Notes under the pieces: generated by a model
Told to the model about the DNA's origin: nothing
The model's input: only the letters and a program-made list of their open reading frames with translations
Database searches by the model: none
Made by a program: the position numbers and the translations under genes
Assembly (NCBI GenBank): GCA_016795285.1
Contig: JAEUIC010000015.1
Coordinates: forward strand, 1-61,730
From: Planctomycetota bacterium
GTDB taxonomy: Bacteria; Planctomycetota; B15-G4; SIAN01
Direction of reading: 5' to 3'
Length of the DNA: 61,730 nucleotides
Part shown: positions 8,939-15,863 of the stretch, one piece after another
How positions within the stretch are numbered: the first letter of the stretch is position 1
Layout of the letters: each line of letters begins with the position of its first letter

Positions 8939-9361
8939 GGCGATCCTCCGAATGGTTCTTCGACCGAGCGGCGCGCGAGGGTAGTCCGCCGGCTCCGAGG
9001 TCACCAGTGCGGCCGAGTCGACCGCTCCCTGCATGCCCGGGGGAAGGGGGATGATCTGACCCGGGCATGGGCGGTATGGGGCCCCACTGCGCTCCCAAGG
9101 CCGTACCTCCTGTTCTACCGAGTCCGAGACCGCAACAGATCACGGGCCAACTCCGCGCGTCGTCACCGCGAGGAGTTTTGCACTGCGTCCCGATCGCGCA
9201 CATGACGACCGCACAGCACGCAGAGCAACATATCTTGCATCATGATCCCCGACGTCGACGGCCAGCCAACATCGACATACTTGCTGGCACTATTACATAC
9301 ATCTGAACACCCTCCTTGCGATCCAGTTGCGACCGGTGCCATCCCTAATCAGGTTCCGCCA
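8939..9361. other. 423-bp stretch without a supported gene
   Basis: Small frames exist but show neither codon bias nor a recognisable product. The right half (about 9200-9361) is AT-rich (catatcttgcatcatgatc) and marks the transition to AT-richer cargo. I saw no attC-type sequence, although one might be expected downstream of the 9362-10108 gene if that gene were a cassette. Confidence 0.5.
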
Positions 9362-10108
9362 TCAATGCTGTTGTTTGATCTTTAGAGTTCCGGTGAAATT
9401 GAAATCATGCTCATTCGAACCCGTCAACGTAAAACCGTTCTCACCTATCGGACAAATATCAGTAATTTCACCGGTTATCGTAGGAGCATTCCTGGCTTTG
9501 ATCTTCAGCGAAGCGCTCTCGAACTCCCATGTGCGCTCAGACTTATCATCGGGGTCGACCGTAACTGTACCATCAATTAGCAAGAAGAATGTCCATTTAT
9601 GCACTTTGCCTTTTTTCAGTTTCCCTGAACAATCCCAAGCCGCGACGACGCGCTTTAAGATCGCTCGTTTTTTATCGACAAGCTCCCTCGCAAGCTTCGC
9701 GTCAGCCGGATCTGGCGACCTATTGCAACACTCGATCGCTGACTCGTAAGCGGAGACCGCCATCTGAAGTGGCGGCCTGACCGCATCAAGGTATCGCTTA
9801 AGATGGGGTCTCATGGACGGGGAAAACGGTAGTATGTACTCATCGAGAAACGCCTTACGCGCAGTTTCGAGATCGTCCAATTGAACCCGCTTGGCTTCGC
9901 CCTTGACAACCGTCTGCTCTCTAAAGTTCTTGACTGCTTTGTTGAGTTCTTCGAGAAGCTGACCGTCGGCCTTCTCGAGCTCGGCTTCGTACTTTGAGAC
10001 CGCTTTGGAGAGTTCCTCTCGTTGCCGCTCTGGGAGCTCTCTGGCCGGCTCCGCGCTGCGCCAGAAGACGGCCGAAAACAAGAAGGAGATAGTCGCAGTC
10101 GCTCTCAT
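9362..10108 (-). CDS. secreted hypothetical protein, AT-rich and probably foreign
   Basis: 248 residues from ATG 10108. The frame is open to 10195 but without a better start. Signal peptide at about 1-21 (MRATATISFLFSAVFWRSA). Residues 25-80 are rich in Glu, Lys and Leu (ELPERQREELSKAVSKYEAELEKADGQ, cut short here) and look like a coiled coil. A central part with two cysteines (IECCNRSPDP) precedes a C-terminal beta-rich domain (WTFFLLIDGTVTVDPDD, TGEITDICPIGENGF, FNFTGTLKIKQQH). Codon use is clearly unlike the host, with many A/T third positions. It may be a cassette or IS-associated passenger gene; function unknown. Confidence 0.7.
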   Translation of the reverse strand: MRATATISFLFSAVFWRSAEPARELPERQREELSKAVSKYEAELEKADGQLLEELNKAVKNFREQTVVKGEAKRVQLDDLETARKAFLDEYILPFSPSMRPHLKRYLDAVRPPLQMAVSAYESAIECCNRSPDPADAKLARELVDKKRAILKRVVAAWDCSGKLKKGKVHKWTFFLLIDGTVTVDPDDKSERTWEFESASLKIKARNAPTITGEITDICPIGENGFTLTGSNEHDFNFTGTLKIKQQH

Positions 10109-10189
10109 TGATCGCTCCGCTTGAATTGCCAGAGGGAGTCCGCTATTCGGGCAGCGTAGCTCATCCGGTCCGCGCGAGTCAAGCAATCG

Positions 10190-10827
10190 ATGCATGCTGA
10201 AGTCCCCAGTGAGTCGCGTGATTCGCTGGCAACTTCACTATTACATGGCACGATCATGAACGAGCGCTGGGCGATGGACTTCGTATCGGATCAACTCGTC
10301 GACGGCCGGAGCATCCGCGTGCTGACGATCGTGGATGCCGTCAGCAAGCGCTGCACGGGACTCGAGGTCGACACGTCGATAACGGGGCAGAGAGTGACGC
10401 GGGGGCTCGACCAGGCGATCGCGCGGTACGGGAAGCCGAAGCTGCTGGTGATGTACAACGACTTGAATTCACCTCGAAGGCGCTCGACCAGTGGGCCTAC
10501 TAGCGTGGCATCAAGCTGCATTGGATCGCGCCGGGCAAGCCGACGCAGAACGGCTAGTGCGAATGCTTCAACGGCAAGCTGCGGGACGAGTGCCTGAACG
10601 AGGAGCACTTCGGCGACGCGGCGGACGCGAGGAAGAAGATCGACGCGTGGCGCGTGGACTACAACGGCGTCCGGCCGCACACCGCGCTGGACGGCATGAC
10701 GCCGGATGAGTTTGCAAACCGCGCGGCGGCGGCGGGGGGGCATGCCCCCCGCCCAGGCAGAAGAGCAAGGCCCAAACCAGCCGCGGGGTGCCTCAGGATC
10801 GCTGGACTGAAAAGCGATACAGGGTCA
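10190..10827 (+). mobile_element. IS3-family element remnant inserted in an attC site
   Basis: Holds the 3' part of an IS3-type OrfB transposase and a plausible right end. The right boundary is set at 10827, because from 10828 onward the sequence is the distal half of an attC site matching the other two. The last bases of the element (about 10803-10827, from tggactga to agggtca) look like an IS3-type terminal repeat ending in CA. The left end is not defined: OrfA and the left repeat are missing, and 10190 is only an approximate limit. Confidence 0.6.
10256..10741 (+). pseudogene. broken IS3-family transposase (integrase core) remnant
   Basis: The reading starts in one frame with ERWAMDFVSDQL and LTIVDAVSKRCTGLEVD, which matches the first Asp of the DDE core. 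Near 10455-10465 it shifts to another frame, destroying the expected D-N-G-x-E-F segment. It then continues as EFTSKALDQWAY, HWIAPGKPTQNG, CECFNGKLRDECLNEEHF and DYNGVRPHTALDGMTPDEFA, the classic IS3 C-terminus with its Glu. Two TAG codons (10501-10503 and 10555-10557) interrupt this frame. With one frameshift, two stops and no N-terminal half, the gene cannot make active transposase. Confidence 0.88.
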
Positions 10828-10873
10828 CCCGCCACCGTAATGGCGAATTCGTCAGGTTCAAGGCTTGTTAGAT
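10828..10873 (-). repeat. attC site 3, truncated (R''/L'' half only)
   Basis: Read on the minus strand, this segment starts with the core ATCTAAC (complement of gttagat, 10867-10873). It then matches the first half of the two complete attC sites almost base for base, up to a GC-rich segment ending at 10828. The matching second half is missing; the IS3 remnant begins exactly where it should continue. It lies 71 bases beyond the stop of the 157-codon minus-strand gene, which it therefore belongs to as a cassette. Confidence 0.75.
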
Positions 10874-10944
10874 CATCAATCCACGACTTCTGGTTCGACT
10901 GCGCTATATCTTGCGCCATTCGCGTAACGATCATGACGCTATTC

Positions 10945-11418
10945 TCAGTTGATGGTCAGATGGAGGATGAATGTCCCAGACATAACTATGCCGATCAACG
11001 TAAAGATGAGTCGCTCTTGTTCGGCTCTGCGCGCGCCCTGTGCCGCACGCATCCGGATTCTGGACATAATGTGAAAATACTCTGTAACGGCCATCAACGC
11101 TACCATGATCCATGTCATTGGGACAGATAGCCACTTCATGATGAAGTGGCAAAAGATAACTTCAGCGGCTCCGTATACTATATAGCTCGCAGTGAGCAAT
11201 GTTGAGATCGACTTGTAAACTGGATGTAGTATCCGCTCTTGAGATTCTGGGACATAGAAGGGCTTGATTGACGGCCACCGCTTTGCGAGCGCCGTGAGTA
11301 CGCGATCAACGGAGAGTCCCACAAGTAGGAACACAGGGAGGGTCGCGACTCCTGCCGGTAGCGGGGCAAGGAGGGCGCATCCAACATGCACGATGACCGA
11401 CCAGATTACGTCGAGCAA
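10945..11418 (-). CDS. cassette gene C: small multi-pass membrane protein
   Basis: 157 codons from TTG 11418; an in-frame GTG nine codons later is an alternative. Four hydrophobic segments are visible, at about 5-35 (VIVHVGCALLAPLPAGVATL), 70-90 (STLLTASYIVYGAAEVIF), 95-112 (PMTWIMVALMAVTEYFHI) and 138-155 (IFTLIGIVMSGTFILHL), with a basic loop RIRMRAAQGARRAEQ before the last. No family is recognised. It begins 29 bases after the R' core of attC site 2 and is followed by attC site 3, which is the spacing expected of an integron cassette. Codon use is unlike the host chromosome. Confidence 0.7.
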   Translation of the reverse strand: MLDVIWSVIVHVGCALLAPLPAGVATLPVFLLVGLSVDRVLTALAKRWPSIKPFYVPESQERILHPVYKSISTLLTASYIVYGAAEVIFCHFIMKWLSVPMTWIMVALMAVTEYFHIMSRIRMRAAQGARRAEQERLIFTLIGIVMSGTFILHLTIN

Positions 11419-11446
11419 GAGCCGCTCCTACTTGAGGCGCTGATCT

Positions 11447-11545
11447 ATCTAATGTCGTCCTTATCCTGCGAAGATGCTGGTCAGGCACCATTAGAACACA
11501 GGCCACCGTAACGGCGACTTCGTCAGATTCAAGGGCATGTTAGGT
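11447..11545 (-). repeat. attC site 2 (integron recombination site), 99 bp
   Basis: On the minus strand it runs from R'' core ACCTAAC (11545-11539) to a degenerate R' core ATTAGAT (11453-11447), where consensus begins with GTT. It is the same length as attC site 1 and nearly identical over the R'' proximal half and the gtcgtcctta segment near R'. The gene upstream on the minus strand stops 7 bases before it. The mutated first G of R' may lower recombination. The shared sequence suggests that both cassettes came from one attC pool. Confidence 0.82.
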
Positions 11546-11552
11546 CGCCCGA

Positions 11553-12335
11553 CTACTTCATTCGTCGCGAGCGCAAACGACTCAGCGGAGCCTTTCTTCG
11601 AACAATAGTTTCCACCTTTTTCCTTAGTGTTTTGTCATGCCTCGTGAATAGCCTGCTGAGAACGTCCTCAAATATTTCGTACCCATCGAGTACGTCGTCC
11701 GGTGCGACCTTGCCGGGATGACTTCCCGCATTTCCAAGGTGTCGAATTGCGTCAAGAGATGAAGCAACTTCAGCGTTCTTTGACTTGAACAGGTCGATTC
11801 GACGCGCCAGGTCCAGTCGCCGTAACTTCGTTCCGTCTTTAAGAAATCGTCTGACTCCGAGTGATGTAAGGAGATTCTCGGCTGCCTGCCTTAGGTAATT
11901 CAGTGAAGATCCAGGGTCCGCAAAAAACAACGCGAACGACTTCTCCATAGCTTCGACGACCTCAGCTGGGCACTTTTCTGGCAACTTCAGCATTCGCAAT
12001 GGCGGGCAGAAAAACCGTGGCGTGAATGTCGTCATGTACATCTGATCAACGCCGCCGGCAGAGTTCTCAAGGTACTCAAGTTCGACGCCGCCAACTCCTA
12101 CGCAGCTTACGACCTCGGCGCAGTTTTTGGACGGACATGTGAGCAGCGCACCGAAGCGGTGTGCAATCCAATCGGGGTCCCAGTTCTCATCGCTGTGCGA
12201 GACCCTAGAGTTAAAAGTCTCTCTATACCGGAGGTCATCGTTCAGAACTGCGAGTCGACCCTCATGGCATTTTGGACAGGGCCATGCCGGCACCTTCGCG
12301 TCGACGATCTTGAGCTTCCAGAGTTGTCTGTCCAT
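11553..12335 (-). CDS. cassette gene B: zinc-ribbon plus DUF4145-like protein
   Basis: 260 residues from ATG 12335; the frame is open to 12428 but that part runs through attC site 1. The N-terminus has CPKC (about 22-25), and later CPSKNC occurs, a possible zinc ribbon. The C-terminal half matches DUF4145: LNYLRQAAENLLTSLG, the Arg/Lys-rich middle, then LDAIRHLGNAGSHPGK and a final helix EDVLSRLFTRHDKTLRK. The H-x-G-N-x-x-S/A-H motif is characteristic. DUF4145 domains often accompany restriction or other defence proteins, so a defence role is possible but unproven. It starts 34 bases after the attC site 1 R' core and stops 7 bases before attC site 2. Confidence 0.8.
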   Translation of the reverse strand: MDRQLWKLKIVDAKVPAWPCPKCHEGRLAVLNDDLRYRETFNSRVSHSDENWDPDWIAHRFGALLTCPSKNCAEVVSCVGVGGVELEYLENSAGGVDQMYMTTFTPRFFCPPLRMLKLPEKCPAEVVEAMEKSFALFFADPGSSLNYLRQAAENLLTSLGVRRFLKDGTKLRRLDLARRIDLFKSKNAEVASSLDAIRHLGNAGSHPGKVAPDDVLDGYEIFEDVLSRLFTRHDKTLRKKVETIVRRKAPLSRLRSRRMK

Positions 12336-12368
12336 CTTCGGTTCCAGCGCGGACCAAACCTCAGGTCG

Positions 12369-12467
12369 ACCTAACGTCGTCCTTAACCAGCGAAGGCGCC
12401 GGTCAAGAACCGTTCGAACGCCCGCCACCGTAACGGCGACTTCGTCAGGTTCAAGGGCATGTTAGAC
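12369..12467 (-). repeat. attC site 1 (integron recombination site), 99 bp
   Basis: Minus strand: R'' GTCTAAC (12467-12461) and R' GTTAGGT (12375-12369) pair over CTAAC/GTTAG. Inside, CCTTGAACC pairs with GGTTAAGG with a single unpaired G, the extrahelical base expected in the L'' box. CGAAG and CGCC segments extend the stem, leaving a loop of variable sequence. Gene A stops 7 bases before R'', and gene B begins 34 bases after R'. Position of the extra base and gene spacing both support minus-strand orientation. Confidence 0.87.
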
Positions 12468-12474
12468 AGCATTC

Positions 12475-13188
12475 CTAGAGTGGGCCCGGAGTCGGGAAGG
12501 CGACCTGATTCACGAGTTGATGGATGGGGCGAAGCATCTCAAAGATGAAACCGAGGACATTGACGTGCTTCCATAGGACGTAGTTTAGGTTCCCTGAAAT
12601 GTAGTCGGCCAAGTACTTCTCTGAGTGGCGTGCATCGGAGTGCTGGAGGATTCCGTTGTACAAGTAATCGTAGTCGAGCGCCCGAAGGACGGTCGTGATC
12701 GCTCGGTGCCGTTCCGCAAGGATGGACTTGAAGGCCGAGGTTCTATCCGCCCCATTGTCTTCGATCACGGATACGCGAAGTCCATCAAGTGGATTCGTAC
12801 GTCCCAGCTTTGGGAACCACGCATTGTGGATCTTGCGATAGTGGCACGGATCCTTCTCGAGCTCGATGATGGGACGCCACTCATTGAGCGCGCTTCGGAG
12901 AATGCCGATGTTTCCGATGCGAAACTTGTCGCCGTCCTTCTTGATTTCGACGGTGCACCGGGTCGGGATCACATCAAGTCGAGTAACGAAGCTGACTGCC
13001 TGCGCACGCTCGTATGGCGTCAGGATCTCCGTCGGCATGTCGTGCTGGAAACTTAGCCGAACTCCAAGTAGCGGAGGAGTCGTCAAGAGCGCGGCAGCTG
13101 AGTCAATGATCTGCCCTGACTGGCTCTCGACTTGACGCAGCCGGTCTTGAATTGGACCTGGCAGGCGGCTGAGTACTTCCTCGTTCAT
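12475..13188 (-). CDS. cassette gene A: hypothetical protein
   Basis: 237 residues from ATG 13188. No signal peptide or clear membrane segment. It is mixed alpha/beta, with TRCTVEIKKDGDKFRIGNIG as a likely beta hairpin and FKSILAERHRAITTVLRALD as a helix; the C-terminus is aromatic and hydrophobic (YVLWKHVNVLGFIFEMLR). I recognise no family. It starts 29 bases after a lone core site (13217-13223) and its TAG is 7 bases before attC site 1, so it has the dimensions of the first cassette of the array. Codon use differs from the flanking chromosome. The product is probably cytosolic. Confidence 0.7.
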   Translation of the reverse strand: MNEEVLSRLPGPIQDRLRQVESQSGQIIDSAAALLTTPPLLGVRLSFQHDMPTEILTPYERAQAVSFVTRLDVIPTRCTVEIKKDGDKFRIGNIGILRSALNEWRPIIELEKDPCHYRKIHNAWFPKLGRTNPLDGLRVSVIEDNGADRTSAFKSILAERHRAITTVLRALDYDYLYNGILQHSDARHSEKYLADYISGNLNYVLWKHVNVLGFIFEMLRPIHQLVNQVAFPTPGPL

Positions 13189-13216
13189 CAGTGCGCGCTC
13201 ACCTTGGCGACTGTCT

Positions 13217-13223
13217 GCCTAAC
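13217..13223 (-). other. lone integron core site (possible attI-type boundary)
   Basis: Minus-strand GTTAGGC, matching G^TTRRRY, sits 29 bases before the start of cassette gene A. The sequence before it (TCGAATTAAC) lacks the L box seen in attC sites 1 and 2, and I found no partner R'' core within the next 120 bases. This is what an attI or a badly decayed attC would look like. No integron integrase gene adjoins it. Confidence 0.5.
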
Positions 13224-13565
13224 GTTAATTCGAGAGCTTCCGATACTGCATTTCGCTACGAGACTGAGCAAGCTGGCGCAGGAGCGCGCATGTGGCCGCA
13301 TCCGACCCCAGGCGTTACCGGACCAGTCTTGCGCCTCGATACCTAGGTGGGCAGCTCGGCCTGCCCCCAAGCCGTCGCGCCTGCGAACCGTTCGCTGGCC
13401 TGACTGGGCACGCTCCGCAGACCGATTACCGAGTCGTCTGTCACGTTCTCCGTCAGTCGAGATCGCCGAGAGTAGCGCCGTCCCCCTGCCAAGTAACCCG
13501 CCTCGTGGATAGGCTCCCAACATGCCTATGCGCCCGCTAGTGGTTGACTCGTCGTGAGGGCTCGA
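13224..13565. other. 342-bp stretch without a supported gene
   Basis: Lies between the first cassette and the 163-codon plus-strand gene. If an integron integrase had been present it would be expected here, reading rightward; no frame shows tyrosine-recombinase motifs. Probably holds promoters for the two divergent flanking genes. None can be defined with confidence by eye. Confidence 0.5.
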
Positions 13566-14057
13566 ATGCACGACAGCGTTGCCGCTGCCCCCAGAGCAGG
13601 CATCCGACAATGTGCGTCCCGTACCCGTGCGGGGGCTATCTGCGCGTCCCCTCCGCTTTCAGGTAGCCGGTACTGCCTCTTTCACGACGAGAGGCCCGAG
13701 ATCGTCGAGCTGATGGACCGGGCTCGCGGGAAGGGCGGCCGGCGCGCGCGGGCGCTCGTCAGCGCTGGAGAGCCGCCTCCGCTGGAACTGGAGGACGCCG
13801 ACCAGCTTCGCGCTTTTGAGCGAGCCGTGCTGCGTCGGCTGCTTGCTGGCGCTATCGCTCCTGCTGCCGCGAGAGCGTCAGTGGACCTCGCCCGATCGAT
13901 TTATGAAGCCGAGCATCGCACGAGCGGGGCAGGCGCGGAGAGGTTGCGCCAGCTCACGGCCGACCTCCTCGCCAAGTCGCCCCCCCGATGGGACGAGGGG
14001 GATGCTGAAACTTGTGATCCCCCAGCAAACTCCATCGCTCCGCTTGGCACGGGTTGA
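13566..14057 (+). CDS. small Cys/His-motif protein of the island (unknown function)
   Basis: 163 residues. ATG 13566 is preferred over GTG 13554 because GAGGG precedes it by 5 bases. Near the N-terminus, CASRTRAGAICASPPLSGSRYCLFH (split as C-x8-C, then C-x3-H) is a short putative zinc-binding motif of the kind seen in phage- and island-encoded proteins. The rest is helical and Ala/Arg-rich (LRAFERAVLRRLLAGAIAP, ARASVDLARSIYEAEH). A role in the element's life cycle is plausible but unknown. It converges on the AAA ATPase gene, with a strong hairpin between them. Confidence 0.7.
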   Translation: MHDSVAAAPRAGIRQCASRTRAGAICASPPLSGSRYCLFHDERPEIVELMDRARGKGGRRARALVSAGEPPPLELEDADQLRAFERAVLRRLLAGAIAPAAARASVDLARSIYEAEHRTSGAGAERLRQLTADLLAKSPPRWDEGDAETCDPPANSIAPLGTG

Positions 14058-14072
14058 CGCCGCTTTGCGATT

Positions 14073-14113
14073 CAGACAGACGACCTCCCCGTAGGGGGGT
14101 GGCTGTCTGTCTG
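14073..14113. terminator. bidirectional terminator hairpin between convergent genes
   Basis: CAGACAGAC (14073-14081) pairs perfectly with GTCTGTCTG (14105-14113). An inner CCCC/GGGG stem continues the hairpin around a short loop. It lies between the ends of two convergent genes (TGA at 14057, TAG at 14156-14154). A U-tract is not obvious, so efficiency is inferred from stem strength. Confidence 0.75.
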
Positions 14114-14153
14114 GATCGCTCGCTAGCGAGGAGAACGACGCCGTCGTCACGGC

Positions 14154-15296
14154 CTACTCTCGATCATCGTCGGATTCTTCCGTTCCCTCGAGGTCTGGCT
14201 CGACGATCCGATACGTCCCCTGACCAGTCCGCTCGATGCTGTTGCGACTCTTGCCGAGGTTGACGGCGCGGCCTACGGCTTGATCGGCGGCAGACTCGGT
14301 CATCCCTTCGCCGGCGAGCAAGGCGACGAGTTCGCGGCGCTTGGCATGGCCGCGCTCCCGGAGATGGCGCAGCAAGGTTTCGTAGACCCTCTCACCGCTC
14401 GCCGGTGTCTCGGAGTCCGCCGATAGCGGCTCTCCGGTCAGCGTGATCGCCCCTTGCTCCCCCTCCTCGGCGGAGTAATGGACACGGATCCGCTGCTTGT
14501 CCGATCCGCGGCGTTTGACTTGGACGAGGTCGATGGCGTCCCCGTCGGCAGCCGTCGCCGTCCAGACGGTCGATGCCTGCGTCCCCCAGACGGTCGATCC
14601 GCGGATCATGTTGAGGTGACTGGCCGAGCTGTTCTCGGACGGCTTTTTCAGGTGGTGTACGATGACGAAGCTGACTTGGAACTCGCTCGCGAGGTGCGAC
14701 AGCCGCCGAAAGACCGGTGCGACTTCCTTGGCGGCGTTCTCGTCGATCCCGACGAACACCTGCGTCGCCGAGTCGAGGATGACCACGAGTGGCCGCTCGC
14801 GCTTGATCTCCTTGGCCACCAACGCCGCCCCCTCGTCGGTCGCCATGTTGATGCCCTGAAGGCTCGACACTTTCAGGTTCTCGACTCCCTTCGCTCCGGA
14901 TCGCAGGTAGAGGCGCGCCAAGTCGTGGAACGACTGCTCCTCGTCGAAGACCAACACCTTGCCCGTCCTGGTCGGCGGGATGCCGCACCACGGTCGTCCG
15001 GTGGCGATCGAGAGCGCTAGGGCTGCGATGAGCGTCGACTTGCCGACGCCGCCGGGGCCACCGATGAGCGCGATGTCGCAGACGGCGAGCCATCCCATGA
15101 TGATCCAGAGCATCGGTGGAATCCCCTCCTTCGAGATCTCGTCGAAGTCGAGGTACTTGATCCTCGGCGCCGTGGTGTCAACGCGCTCCAGTTGGGGCGT
15201 TGCCTGGGCGCTATCGCGGACGGAGTCGTAGTCGAGAAGTCGATCGACGAGGTCATCGTCTTCCGGGTCAGATGCAGAGAGACTGGTAGAATTCAT
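14154..15296 (-). CDS. RepA/RecA-like AAA ATPase of the island
   Basis: 380 residues from ATG 15296; an ATG five codons upstream is also in frame. The N-terminus is acidic. Walker A GGPGGVGKST lies at 79-88, Walker B LVVILDSAT at 170-178, and VSFVIVHHLKKP at about 208-219 matches the AAA_25 (RepA/DnaB-like) fold. A beta hairpin domain and a C-terminal winged-helix-like region (LLRHLRERGHAKRRELVALLAGEGM) follow. Such proteins in planctomycete elements are usually replication-type helicases or loaders. Downstream of the DUF1580 gene on the same strand, it probably belongs to the element's own backbone and not to the cassette cargo. Confidence 0.85.
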   Translation of the reverse strand: MNSTSLSASDPEDDDLVDRLLDYDSVRDSAQATPQLERVDTTAPRIKYLDFDEISKEGIPPMLWIIMGWLAVCDIALIGGPGGVGKSTLIAALALSIATGRPWCGIPPTRTGKVLVFDEEQSFHDLARLYLRSGAKGVENLKVSSLQGINMATDEGAALVAKEIKRERPLVVILDSATQVFVGIDENAAKEVAPVFRRLSHLASEFQVSFVIVHHLKKPSENSSASHLNMIRGSTVWGTQASTVWTATAADGDAIDLVQVKRRGSDKQRIRVHYSAEEGEQGAITLTGEPLSADSETPASGERVYETLLRHLRERGHAKRRELVALLAGEGMTESAADQAVGRAVNLGKSRNSIERTGQGTYRIVEPDLEGTEESDDDRE

Positions 15297-15421
15297 GGCG
15301 TCCTCCTCCAACGCGCCCCGCCGCTCCGTTGTCCACGTCGGTGGGTGCGCGCGCTTGTTCGGTGTGGCGTGGCGGCTCCGCGCGGAGCGGCCAGAAAGTG
15401 CGCGGGACGGCTCGTTCGCGA

Positions 15422-15736
15422 TCAGGCGACGCGGGGTCCGAAGACGCGATCCGCCTCCAGCGTCGTCGCTGACGAGTTGGCTGAGCTGGCGTCCTGCGCC
15501 GCTGTCCGAGGGGCCGGACGGCGCAGTGCGGTCAGGGTCGCGAAGAACCGTTCCAGCGCTTCACGCGAAGTGACGAGGCCGCCACCAGCGGCCATCGATT
15601 CCAAGCGGACGCCGCGCACGCCGCGAGTGATCCAACGGTACAGCGTGCTCGTCGCCACTTTCCTTCCGGCGCGACGACGCGGGACGAACTTGGCGGCTTC
15701 GGGCAGTGACAGTGTTCGTTCATCGAGCGAGATCAT
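15422..15736 (-). CDS. DUF1580 DNA-binding protein (excisionase-like)
   Basis: 104 residues from ATG 15736. LSLPEAAKFVPRRRAGRKV followed by STLYRWITRGVRGVRLESM is the DUF1580 signature, a MerR/excisionase-type helix-turn-helix with wing. GGLVTSREALERFFATL completes it. The family is mostly planctomycete and typically sits next to element integrases. The likely role is directionality of excision or regulation of the island. It lies between the AAA ATPase gene and the 308-codon gene, all on the minus strand. No frameshift or loss is seen. Confidence 0.88.
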   Translation of the reverse strand: MISLDERTLSLPEAAKFVPRRRAGRKVATSTLYRWITRGVRGVRLESMAAGGGLVTSREALERFFATLTALRRPAPRTAAQDASSANSSATTLEADRVFGPRVA

Positions 15737-15863
15737 CGAGAAGGCTCCCAGCTGACGCCCTTTGCGTCAGTAGGAGCGTGATTCAGCCCGCTCGCGAAAG
15801 GTCGCGAAGCCACTCGTTGCTGTCGATTTGCTGTATCACCGACGGGGGAACAGGCTCAGCATG

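Noticed and set aside
10501..10557. Recoded TAG codons (two TAG in the transposase, plus TAA in the recombinase)
   Set aside because: The stops differ in type, occur in mobile genes only, and the transposase also has a frameshift. All other genes use the three stops normally, so mutation is the simpler explanation.
10735..10750. Perfect palindrome of six G, CATG, six C inside the IS remnant
   Set aside because: Short and of simple composition; it may be a terminator of the IS or chance in G+C-rich DNA. No further support.
10828..13223. attC sites oriented on the plus strand
   Set aside because: Core ends are symmetric, but the unpaired base lies in the half next to the minus-strand gene stops, and all three cassette genes are on minus. 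Minus orientation fits better.
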